From assembly GCF_030272615.1 (NCBI RefSeq), contig NC_081410.1:287989957-288053956 (forward strand): a stretch of 64,000 bases of DNA, in the 5' to 3' direction. Each line of letters opens with the position of its first letter. The first letter of the stretch is position 1. A program made the translations under genes and the position numbers. The stretch comes from Cryptomeria japonica. Its lineage: Eukaryota > Streptophyta > Pinopsida > Cupressales > Cupressaceae. The notes under the pieces are model-generated. The model was not told the origin of the DNA and did no database searches. It saw only the letters and a program-made list of their open reading frames with translations. Positions 1 to 10,400 of the stretch are shown piece by piece.

Positions 1-747
1 TAAATTTGGTGGCCTATTACAGGCCTTACACATTGTATTTTAAGAAAGGTACATAACTTATTTTTAATTTTTTTTCTTCATTATGCACATCTCATTTTGA
101 AAGTTAAAGTTCATTTCACATTTGCAAGTATTTTAAGCAAATAACATCAAAAGATTGCATAGAAAAAACTTTTGTATTACAAGAAATATGTAAGGTGTCC
201 CACACAAGTCATGGGAATAGCTGACTAAGCTATAGACATACATTCTCATACAATTACACAACTAAACTATATAAACAAATGAAAGAATGAGAATGACATT
301 AGGGTGACCCGTCATTGCCTATAATGATGAGCCCGAGCTTGAAGGAGTGATTGGATCTTCATCTACTTGTCCATCTCCAGTTTCTTTTGCTCCCATCACA
401 TCAATATCTGCAAGAGATTTGAAAAATATGCTAGAGCAATGACGATAAGCATACTTTCAAAGTAGTCTATCTGCATAAGGATACCAAATTATATGTCTAC
501 AACTGTCAAGATATCAGATTCAGAAGGAAAGGAATCAACCCAGAGAAGGTGCCATGAGATACCAACAAGTATCATGTTTTATCTAACTTGTTTGTTCACT
601 GTGCAAGTATAAGACAGGTTTCCATTTCATGAATATCAAGTATGTGGGAAAAAATGGGCTCCCATAAGGGTTGAGCTTGACATACAAGTCATCACTCACA
701 GGGTGACACCAATCAATTGTTGAACATGGAATACAACAATCTCCATA
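1..747. other. Unclassified flank of element 1
   Basis: AT-rich sequence forming the left flank of the first retrotransposon; it resumes at 7402 on the other side. No repeat partner or protein domain was recognised. On the minus strand a short open stretch (407 to 319) follows a good splice-acceptor-like tract and ends in TAG, which could be the last exon of a gene, but its product is not recognisable. The longest open frame here runs across the LTR boundary at 753 and is therefore an artefact. Confidence 0.5.
319..407 (-). other. Possible terminal exon (weak)
   Basis: Read on the minus strand, a pyrimidine-rich stretch ending CTCTTGCAG is followed by about 29 codons with no stop until TAG at 321-319. 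The predicted peptide is hydrophilic, acidic and serine-rich toward its end (it ends SSGSSL). The minus strand upstream (rest of this flank and 7402-11912) is T-rich, as plant introns are. No domain is visible and no upstream exon was found, so this may be chance. Neither coding function nor expression can be shown from sequence alone. Confidence 0.2.
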
Positions 748-752
748 GTCCC
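748..752. repeat. Target site duplication GTCCC, left copy
   Basis: GTCCC immediately precedes the TG of the left LTR at 753. The same five bases follow the terminal CA of the right LTR at 7397-7401. This is the 5-bp duplication expected of integrase-mediated insertion and fixes both ends of element 1. Confidence 0.9.
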
Positions 753-1682
753 TGTTGGTTCCCAAATCATCAGGTCCAAGTCCTAGAGGAATTTCCACTA
801 ACTCATGATCAAACCTAGAAAAGGATTTGGCCAATGAACAAGACTCATTCACAATGATTGAGATATCCTACACTTTTGGCTCCACAAGACCAAGGTGAGT
901 GAACCTTTGCAATGTCCTAGTAACTTTCAACTTCAACTACTCTTGACATTACATGCTACAACGGATCATCTCAATGAAAATATACCAATGAAAGATGGAT
1001 TAACTCCTGGTTATGGATTTAACATTAGTTTCTATGCATCTATGAACTTCATTAAGGGGAGGGGGAGGCTCTACACTAATCCTACTCCTAATGAAAAAAT
1101 AAATGCATAAAATAAAGAGATTTTGATATTGAAGAGATCTTGAAAAACTGAAAGCAACAACCATGACTAGTGCCTTGTATGGGAAGCAAAGTCAACCTTA
1201 CAATATGTAGACTTCACATTCAAATAGGGAAACATGCAACCTTTGATCTTTGAATTTTAATGCATTACATGAACATTTTCCCTTTTGGTTTCAGCAACAA
1301 CCATACTCAAAAATAGAATTTTGGAGCCCGAAAAGACTCCCTCCTAGGTTGCAAAATACATAGCCACCTATTTCTACCTCAATGATCAATAACACGCTGC
1401 CCAAATAATTCGGGGTGGTCAATAACATGACATGTTATTTATGTGAGATGTTGATGTTAGGCACAGGTGCAATAACACATCATGTTATTGATACTTCATA
1501 TAATCATCATGTTATATGACTATTGTTGCTTGTTGCAGTACTATAACCTGCATGTTATATGAAACCTCTGGACCTTTGACAATTCTCCTTTCAATTTTGC
1601 TCTGAAAGGCGATTCTAAATGCAATCTGCAAAATTTTGAGCCTAGGACTTTAAATTTAGACAAAATATTTGAAGTCTTAACA
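753..1682 (-). repeat. 3' LTR of element 1, internally deleted
   Basis: Starts TGTTGGTTCCC and ends TTAACA. Bases 753-1307 match 4519-5070 and bases 1308-1682 match 6991-7396, so the middle 1,920 bases of the LTR (5071-6990 in the other copy) are missing. The breakpoint falls on ACT, present at both ends of the missing block. The missing part contains the TATA box and the GGGATAA array, so this copy lacks a core promoter. Confidence 0.85.
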
Positions 1683-2597
1683 ATGGCTCTAGCTCGAGGA
1701 TGCATGCCCCCTGCGGGTGTTGCAAGATCCCAGATCTCTGGGGAGCAGACTAGGTTCCTACTCCATTGGGTACAGAGTCAAAAAAGGTCTTTTATGCCCC
1801 AGACTATTGTGGCTTGAGGATCAAACCACAGGTGATGGCCCAAGGTCACCTGAAAAGATTAGCCAATACTTTCTTCTGTGATAAACATTATTCTCCTTGG
1901 AGTCCACTAAAGCCAATTTGATAACATGACTATAATGCCTTTGATCAAACATGTTGGAATCTCTTACCCAACTACCATACTGAAAACTATCATTGCACTT
2001 GCTACTATTAAAGATCTGAAACTGATGCAATGACTGAAAATACTGATCACTGTGTGACATACATGTGTCATGCTCACTGAAAAATACACCTCCAAGCTGA
2101 ACACAATATGCATCATGGCTCAAATCACTATCACACCTTATGGAAATATCACCCAGCTGAAAATGAATAAAATATTGCACAAGCATGCAACTGGTATCAT
2201 TTAAAAAAAATTCATCACAAGTTTGCATGTCAAACTGAAAAACTCAAGAGGACACTCTTGCAAACTTTGTGACTGTTTCAAACATTCATCCAATACATGA
2301 ACTGGCAAAAAATCACATACTGGTTTACTCTGGGACAACAACTCGCTACTCTAGAAAAAAAGGATCACTTGGAAGCTCCAACATACCCATAGGTTCATGC
2401 ATTTCTTCATCTTCCAAACATGTTGTTACAGCGCTGTCCAAATCCCATATACACTCACAAGAGTGTAATTCTAGCTCACTAGAAAGTTTTGGTTCAAACT
2501 TAAGATCAACTCCCACATCTATATGAAGGTTTTACAAATAATGCTTCAAATCATGAGGAAACTCATCACCATGGGACTCAATCCATGGGGCTTAGGT
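1683..2597 (-). other. Element 1, untranslated region between gag and 3' LTR
   Basis: Internal sequence downstream of gag on the minus strand. Short open frames on both strands lack similarity to retroelement domains, and no pol remnant is visible. No clear polypurine tract could be identified next to the LTR at 1683, which may reflect decay. Confidence 0.5.
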
Positions 2598-4141
2598 CTA
2601 GCATGTACTTGATAAATTGGATTCATCATCACACTCATCAGGCCTATCATAACTTTGATCATGGAACTCAAACACCGTGTCCCCATGATGTGCATCATCA
2701 TTATTCATGTTGACCCACTCAGTAGTAGAAAACAAATCATAGATGCTTGTGTCATATATGGCTTGACCAAAAGTGTAATCCTTGTCATGAGAAAAACACA
2801 AGGATTTAAAACCACCTTTGCCCATGTGTCTTTGGTATTCAATTGACAACAAATCTGAAATTTGATCATTGTTTAATAGATCAATGCTCTGATCTATATC
2901 TTCTACCTCTTCTTCTTGCTCTTCACTATTGTTGTTGTTGTCATCAAGTTGCAACTCACTTATGTTATATACTAATAGGTTTTCTTTTTGAGACTTGGCA
3001 CAAACAATTTCATCGCCATTAATTTCAAGGCTGCACTTTTCTTCCTCTTTGATCCCTACCATGTCAACCTTGTATTGTTCATCTTTTGGGGCTGAAAGTT
3101 CTCGGTTACATACATCCATGCTACTGTTTGCAACTTTAGCACACTTGTCACCATCATTGAGACTTGTCAATAACAAGTTCCTCATGTATTCATGTCTCAT
3201 TATATCCATGATGTCCATCAAATCATAGGCCATCTGCATATTAACTATTTTGAGATCCTCCAGCAGTGCACTAGAACCTTCTTCAAAGGCCTCAAAATAC
3301 ATACTTATACAAGTTGGGGTATCAGGCCCAAAACCTCCAGGGATTTGTGACAATGAACTTGCAAACCTGTGACTGAAGGCAACACTGGTTTCTTCATCTT
3401 GCCTCCTAATCTGAGATAATTCTTTGTCAAGATTAGTGGGTTCTCTTGAAAAAATTTCCATGTATACACCCACTAGCTCACCCAAACAAGCAAAGGATCT
3501 CTCAGGGAAACTTGAGTACCAAGCCTTAGCCCTCGCATCAAGAGATCTAACAAAAACTCTCAAGCACATGTCCTCTTCTCTAAACAAATGTTTCTTCATG
3601 AAACTATGAAACCTTTTTACATGTGCATTCCCATCACATATGTTGTAACCATCAAATCTAGGCATCTGACTATAGTTCTGAGCCGACATGCTTTGAAACT
3701 CATGCTCTACCCATGATAGGTCCAACTCATCATACAATGGATCAAGAGAATGAATAGGGGGGAAACTACTTGAATGGGAGGTATGTCATAATTAAAACTC
3801 AACTGAGCTTGTGAAGACATCAACATCTCATTCTAATGCATAACGTTTGGGGATCCCAAAGTCTGAAGCTTAGTTAACTCCTCAATCCTTTTATCCATTT
3901 TGGCCAGGGCTTCTAACATTTTGGCCATTCTATTATGGTTATGCACATTCATTTGCATATCTACATTTACAAGAGGTGCAAAAGCATAACCATAATCTAA
4001 TAAAGCATTACTAGGATATATATTATTATTGCAATACCCAGGGTCTGAATCATAAACAATAGAAGGAACACCCATGGGATGAACAAAGTCATTACATTCA
4101 GCCATCATCCTAGAGAAATAAACAAACACACCTAAGTGCAA
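2598..4141 (-). pseudogene. gag of element 1 (broken)
   Basis: Structural capsid protein remnant of the retrotransposon. The N-terminal part is open from 4141 to a TAG at 3835-3833. The frame then continues in two registers, with a shift at the C6 tract near 3760, into a 379-codon open stretch (3737-2598). The longer part carries the retrotransposon gag signature: a helical block with AKAWYSSFP followed by a regularly spaced aromatic and leucine pattern, and then an acidic C-terminal half with runs of Asn and Glu. The N-terminal part contains a heptad-like segment (MAKMLEALAKMDKRIEELTK) that looks like a coiled coil. No CCHC zinc knuckle and no protease follow, unlike autonomous relatives. 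One stop and one frameshift make it non-functional as it stands. Confidence 0.75.
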
Positions 4142-4497
4142 CAGTAGTTACATCTGACATATTAGGTCCAATAAGAAAGAACAAGAAGGAACTTGTGTAC
4201 CTTTTCTCCTCTAGACGATACAACTTTGAATGAAGAAAAAATTTATGAGATATACACACCTTTTCTGAGTTCTTCCAGTAGAGTCTTCAACTTTGTGTGA
4301 GGAGATTTTGTATACAGAGTCACCACCTCCTTGCAGAGGAATGTTCTTTGAACAACAGGGCGCTATTCAAAGTCTTTTAACATTCTAGGTCCTTTCTTCA
4401 CCAATAGAATCATTTGAGTCTTTCATCACAAAGGCTTCTACCAAACCTTTTTCTTTAACCAGAAATTTAGGGGCACATGACAAGCTTTAAAAACTTA

Positions 4498-4515
4498 TCC
4501 CTAGTAGAGTCGCCA
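4498..4515 (-). other. Primer binding site of element 1, tRNA-Arg type
   Basis: Read on the minus strand it is TGGCGACTCTACTAGGGA, three bases inside the 5' LTR. It matches, with about three differences, the complement of the 3' end of plant tRNA-Arg(ACG), which ends in ...GGAGTCGCCA (recalled, not looked up). This primer type is used by Tat/Ogre-like Ty3 elements. It sets the element's orientation. Confidence 0.75.
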
Positions 4516-5413
4516 ATCTATTGGTTCCCAAATCAGCACGTCCAAGTCCTAGAGGAATTTCCACTAACTCATGATCAAACCTAGAAAAGGATTTGGCCAA
4601 CGAACAAGGCTCAATCACAATGACTGAGATCTCCTACACTTTTGGCTCTACAAGACCAAGGCAGGTGAACCTATGCAATGTCATAGTAACTTTCAACTTC
4701 AACTACTCTTGGCATTACATGCTACAATGGATCATCTCAATGAAAATATACCAAGGAAAGATGGATTAACTCTTGGTTATGGATTTAACCTTATTTTCTA
4801 TGCATCTATGAACTTCATTAAGGGAAGGGGGAGGCTCTACACTAATCCTACTCCTAATATAGAAAGAAATGCAAAAAATAAAGAGATTTTGATACTGAAG
4901 AGATCCTGAAAAAATGAAAGAAACAACCATGACCAGTGCCTTATATCGGCACCAGAGTCAACCTTACAATATGCAAACTTGACATTCAAATAGGGAAACA
5001 TGCAACCTTTGAGCTTTGAATGTTAATTAATTACATCAACATTCTCCCTTTTGGTTTCACCAACCATACTGAAGAATCTCAGATATACACAATACTATTT
5101 CTATACCTTGAAGAAGAAAATTAATCTCTTCCTTGAAGAGAAGAAAATACCAAGATATACACCTGACTTGCACGGACAAAACAAAAGATCCTTGATCATT
5201 TCACTTCATAAAATAGAGCATACATAAGAGAGACAACTACAAATAAAAACTCTAAAACTATTTGTATTCAGGTTACAAACTATTTGAGACATTAAGAAAC
5301 TACAGACTGAAAGAAAACTAAGTTGTCATGAAAAAATATGCACTATGCACATGGAAGCCTTGCTTCCAGAAAAATTACAATCAGAATCCTCTCTTCTCAT
5401 TGACCCTGAATTC

Positions 5414-5422
5414 CCTTTTATA
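5414..5422 (-). promoter_or_regulatory. LTR TATA box
   Basis: The minus strand reads TATAAAAGG, inside TCTATAAAAGGGAATTC. It is the best core-promoter match in the LTR, and the related solo LTR at 37871-40720 has the same TATAAAAGG in the corresponding place. Transcription would start roughly 25-35 bases downstream, near 5385, defining the U3/R border. The other LTR lost this site by deletion. Confidence 0.6.
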
Positions 5423-6180
5423 GACCAAGGGAAGAAAACAAGCTACAGGCCAGGCGATACACAATTGTCAAAATTTGATTGCATGGGAAAAAATACATAA
5501 TGAGGTGTCCCTATTCCTAATTTTTACGTAATCCATCTGGAGGCAATCAATGTAAGTAGCAATGAGAATAGCCTCTAGGATCTGGGACCATGAGCCTCAA
5601 GACAATCAACAAGGGTAGGTGTCTCGAGCCACACAAAATTTTCCTTAAGTTCGTCCCCTGCTGCACCTTGACTAGTCTCTGAATCTGGATTACTACATTT
5701 AGTAATCCAAACCTGTTCTGTGTCCTTTCATCTTCTTAGTCAATAATCCCTTGACATGCCCGAAGCTATGAAATCCTACTAATAGATTTTCTAATTCCAT
5801 GGAGCCACTAAACCATCTTCTATCCAATCCTCATTCAATGTGAGCTCCCACTTAGGATTTGTCGTTGTGATCTGATTTGATTTGGTCGCAAAAATCTACC
5901 TACAACATCGGCACAACAATTCTCCATCAGTAGCGTCTCTCCCTTCGACAGATGGAATCTGGCCAATCTGCACATGCCACATCCTCAAAATACTCCCCTA
6001 TATCCTTTGGTCAACCTTCATCAACCCTCCACGTGGACAATTTGACCATTGGGCTATGCTCTGAAAATCGTATAACACACGTGTTATGTGCCCCTGTGAT
6101 TCCATCATTTGGTCTTCAGTGTCATGAGATAATAGGTTGCATCGTTCTCTCTTTGTCTTACTTATCTTGCGGCCTTTTCC

Positions 6181-6842
6181 TTATCCCAACAGGAATGCGC
6201 GGGATAAGGAAAACCTTCTTCCTCCGCTTCATCTTCTTATCCCGCAATCCCATTTGAACTGGTAAGAACATTGGCGGGATAAGCTTTCATTGGTCTCCTT
6301 TGTTATTTCTTATCATGAAGCATTGAAGGATGCACCTCCCAACCCCCCGAGATAAGCCTTCCATTGTATTCCCTTTTGTCTTCTTATCCCGAGCCTCTTT
6401 TCTTTGACCTTCACGACCCACCGGGATAAAGATTTCATTGCCCTTTTACTAATTTCCTTATCCCAGAGCCCAAGTGTCTATATGCATATTCTCACTGAAA
6501 CCCTAAGTATTGCTCCATATATGCCCTCTATTCCTTCAGGATAACTTTTTCTTTGTTCCATCTCGCTTCCTTATCCTAGGACCACAAGAGATGCATTGCT
6601 AACCATTGTGGGATAATATCTTCTTTGTTTCTTTGTAAAATTATCCTGGGGCCTTTCAAGCTAACTAGAAACATCCCCAGGGGAGCTTTTCTATGGTAAT
6701 TTTACTCTTCAAAAGTTATCTCGGGATAAAACTTTATCCCCTTTGCAACTCTTTGCTAGGAGTTATCTCGGGCAAATGCTGCCTTCTGCTCCCCAGGATA
6801 ACTTTTCTTCCCTTTGCTGATTCACTTGCCTTATCCCACGTG
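6181..6842 (-). promoter_or_regulatory. GGGATAA/TTATCCC array with G-box in U3
   Basis: Exact TTATCCC or GGGATAA heptamers occur at 6181, 6201, 6237, 6276, 6384, 6423, 6458, 6610, 6723, 6734 and 6831, with further one-mismatch forms (for example near 6353, 6571, 6641 and 6794). GATAAG is the plant I-box core. The last copy is fused to a G-box, TTATCCCACGTG (6831-6842). The array lies upstream of the TATA box in the element's reading direction, where LTR enhancers sit. Binding by MYB-related or bZIP factors is an inference from the motifs. Confidence 0.55.
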
Positions 6843-7100
6843 ACCCTTTGGCTAGTCACCTTGCCTCACAAGATAACAAATGGTATTACCGTCAGCCAAT
6901 AAAAATGAACCATGGAGATCGGCCTGCCAATGACATGGAACCCTCCAGCCGGTGAAACCTAAGTGAGTTGAATAGCTGGACCGGTCAACTCAAAAATAGA
7001 ATTTTGGAGCCCAAAAAGACTCCCTCCTGCGCTGCAAAATACTTAGCCACCTATTGTTGCCTCAGCGGTCAATAACACACTGCCCAAATAATTCAGGGCG

Positions 7101-7125
7101 GTCAATAACACGACGTGTTATTGAC
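7101..7125. repeat. Perfect 12-bp inverted repeat in U3
   Basis: Arm GTCAATAACACG, one central A, then CGTGTTATTGAC. The equivalent position in the other LTR (about 1419-1440) has lost the central CpG in both arms. It is the first of several inverted repeats with an ATAACA/TGTTAT core spread over about 150 bases at the start of U3. Confidence 0.8.
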
Positions 7126-7396
7126 ATGAGATGTTGATGTTAGGCACGGGTGCAATAACACATCATGTAATTGTTACTTCATATAATCCTCATGTTATAT
7201 GACCATTGTTGCATGTTGCAGTACTATAACCTGTATGTTATATGATACCTCTGGACCTTTGACAATTCTCTAGCTCAAAACTGCAAGCTCACAAAATGAG
7301 CTACTCAATTTTTCTCTGAAAGGCGATTCTAAATGCAATATGCAAAATTTTGAGCCTAGGACTTCAAATTTAGACAAAATATTTGAAGTCCTAACA

Positions 7397-7401
7397 GTCC
7401 C
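7397..7401. repeat. Target site duplication GTCCC, right copy
   Basis: Follows the terminal CA of element 1 and is identical to 748-752. Confidence 0.9.
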
Positions 7402-10400
7402 ATAAACTGCCATTCAATGACAGTGTAAACCGTCATTCAATGGCAGTATATACAACAATAAACATGGTTGCACTCAGTAGTCAACAAGTGACTAGAGCCA
7501 TCATATGAATGAAAGAATTAAGATCATGATAGTCATGATATGACTAATACAACAAAAAAGACATCCAAATGATGAATAGGACTGTCACACAATTAGTAAT
7601 ATGAGATAGAGCATAATGAATAAAAGATGCAGTCACGGTCACTAAACAATCTCTAATAGGTTGAGAACCAAAGACACTCAGATCACATATTGAGCAGCCT
7701 TGAGATCATGATTATCAAGAAAGGACACAATAGTCATGAGTTATATGACAGTGAATGCAACAATAAGGTTATGGATAGAGGTGTAAGAAAAACAGGGCCA
7801 TGATATGCCCATCAAAGATCAATCTAGGAGTCTTACCATACTACAACATAAAAAATGTGGTATTAATCAAAGCAGTAAGACTGAGAAGAGCTATGAAGTA
7901 TTATTTGAAGATGTTTATCATAAACAAGCCAAAGTAATCACAAAAAATGAATGCACTGTCAAATCTTGAAGGACAGTCAACTTACAAAGAAGCTTTAGGC
8001 ATCAAAAAATGAAGACAACATCATACAACATATAAGAGACAGACCAACCTATTATCAAAGCACATATCAGCAAAATAGTAGCATTGCTTTATACTTACAC
8101 CCTAGAAGGCAGTTCAATGTGAATAGTAGTCAGTCAACAATATATAAAAGATGACAGAAATGGCAGAGATATAATGTATCAAAAACAAACTTAACCCATT
8201 TATCACAGTCCACAAAGGTACCAAGGAACATTAATAACAGTATTGAAGAAGCTTCTTGAATATTGACAGTCATAAGTCACAAGTCTTAGAACAGTTACAT
8301 AACAAAGCAGAATGATCAATGGCAACCCATGCAAAGGTATGTAAGATCTGAGAGCAGCATTTTGAAGCAGTCATAGAGCTCACTGCCATGAAAGATACAT
8401 GTAAAAGTAAAAGAGAAATAAGTGGTCTTAGATTATAATGAATAAAGGTAGTTATAATAGTCATAGAGGTCTGATGCAAACCAGAAGACAGTGATCATGA
8501 TCCATGGTATTAAAAGGATAGTCACTTGATAGTTTCTACAAGAATGTATAGTAAATGGGATCTTTGAACAACCCAAATAGTATAACTTGCCCATGATAAC
8601 TAAGGACCAGCCTTGAGATACAGTAAGTACTAAATAATACAAGGATAGAATAGTGTTATGCAATAACAACACTATCAATGGACAACAATTGAATAGAGAA
8701 CATACCTTCAACCAAAAAAGTGATCCATGATTGAATGATGGTAAAGACCACCAGATTGCTTAAGATACCAAGGCATAATCAATCATAGGAAAGCTCTTAG
8801 TGCAGATCAGAGTGAAGAAAGACAATTTATGATATCATAAAGACAATAAATTTTGCAATAGGACAGTGAAATTGCCAATCATAGAATGTCAGTTACAAAG
8901 CATGGTAATACAGTGTTGAAGATAAAGGGGAAATAGAGATATGTGTCACTGTCAAGAGATAGAGTCAAAAGACTCTATTTCAACCGTTAGCATAATCCAT
9001 GGATGAATCAACACTTTAGGGAAACATTCACTTAGATTGTGATAGCCATCAAAAGCAACAATAGACATATCAGAATAGTTATATGCAAGAATACAAAAGA
9101 CAGTTAAAAGACAACAAGAATAATCCATTGTAAGGATGATACTTGCAGTATCAGAGATACACATGGATATACCCAGTCACAGAGATATACAAAGCTATAA
9201 TGATAGTGCACATTCAAGTAAGAGTACAATCGTTATAACCAGTCATAAAGAATTATAAAGTTAGAAAGATACAGTGCAGTCCTCTAATAAAGAAAATGAT
9301 TGTGTTAAGAGAAATGAGTTGTCACAAAGCCACACATCACAAAGAAAAGATCACATATAACATGTATTCGTAATCAAATATGAAGAACAACTGTATACTA
9401 ATTGGAAACAGAGATCAACATAAGTCAAAAATAGTCATAATGTAGTGATATCAAAGAATAAAGTGCAGCCATTACACTTGTAAGCACAGTCCAACAATGA
9501 AATGATCAGCCACGTTCACAGTAAAAGAAATCAAATTTGGATTTGAAAGGACATGTACAAGGCTTCATGACAATGAATATGCAATGGCTTCAAATAGTAA
9601 TACATCAATCAAATTTTATAAAAGCAATGATTAAAGACACCTATTAAAGAAAAATTCATGAAAGAATGCACTAAAGGATCACTTATAGTGAAATGAACTT
9701 TAGAGCACTCCATATTACATATATTCAGAGCTTGAAAGCAACCATAACAAGAATTAAGAAGCTACAATGATAAGAATTCACAGTCCTCCATCAGTCTCAG
9801 ACCTATGAAAGAGATATTTTACCTTTCAAAAATACAATAATAGATGATTTGACAGTACCACAATAGAGATGTCAACAACACAAGAATACATAGCAAGAAT
9901 AAAGTTAAAACAGTGACAGTTCACAACTTGAAGGTGTCCATACACACATAGCCTCATTCTTTCATGACATCAAAAAGGTAAGAAAGTCACCCTCCAAGGC
10001 CTCAAAGGTATAAATGCAAAAAAGGACTAGATCAAAAGTCTTTATGTCAACTAGATAAAAAGTCTTTATATCATTTATTAATGCAGCTCTGAAAAAGATA
10101 GAATAGGTATGGTTTTTAAAGAGCACCATGCAAGATTAAATGACAACCCTACAAGTTTCATTCACAGTCCAATATAATGGTGTTGAGCACTCAAACATAG
10201 TCCTAGAACAGTACAAGCACCCATGATGCAAAATAAAATTGATTATTAACTAAGGCAGTCCTATTGGGAGGTCATAGCAAAAGATGAAAAGACATATCAA
10301 GGCTCCATAGGGAAGAGCCTCGTGACCATGAAGCCACTGTGTTAGGTCAGATTCCAATAAAAAGTCAGACACCTAAATATGCATCTCAGACATAAAATGC

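Larger units (their letters stand above)
753..7396 (-). mobile_element. Element 1: gag-only Ty3-type LTR retrotransposon
   Basis: A complete insertion bounded by GTCCC duplications. The right copy of the terminal repeat (4519-7396) is the 5' LTR and the left copy (753-1682) is the shortened 3' LTR, because the primer site and gag lie on the minus strand. The internal part (1683-4518) is only about 2.8 kb and holds a gag-like reading frame but no protease, RT or integrase. It was therefore non-autonomous and mobilised by enzymes from a related element, or lost pol. The tRNA-Arg-type primer site and long LTR fit the Tat branch of Ty3 elements; the clade is an inference. The leader between primer site and gag (4142-4497) shows no other feature. 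Confidence 0.85.
4519..7396 (-). repeat. 5' LTR of element 1, full length
   Basis: About 2.88 kb. The plus-strand left end reads TATTGGTTCCC, where the original TG has become TA; the right end is CTAACA, followed by the target duplication. On the minus strand it is laid out as hairpin-rich U3 start (7101-7250), GGGATAA array (6181-6842), TATA box (5422-5414) and U5 (left end). An insertion of about 35 bases near 7272-7306 is absent from the other LTR. Short plus-strand frames in it (such as 5952-6257) are not genes. Confidence 0.85.

Noticed and set aside
583-852. 89-codon minus-strand ORF
   Set aside because: It crosses the boundary between flank and LTR at 753, so it did not exist before the insertion and has no domain.
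895-1110. Two similar plus-strand ORFs (895-1110 and 4673-4909)
   Set aside because: Similarity arises because they are the same part of the two LTRs of element 1; they are antisense to the element and have no known domain.
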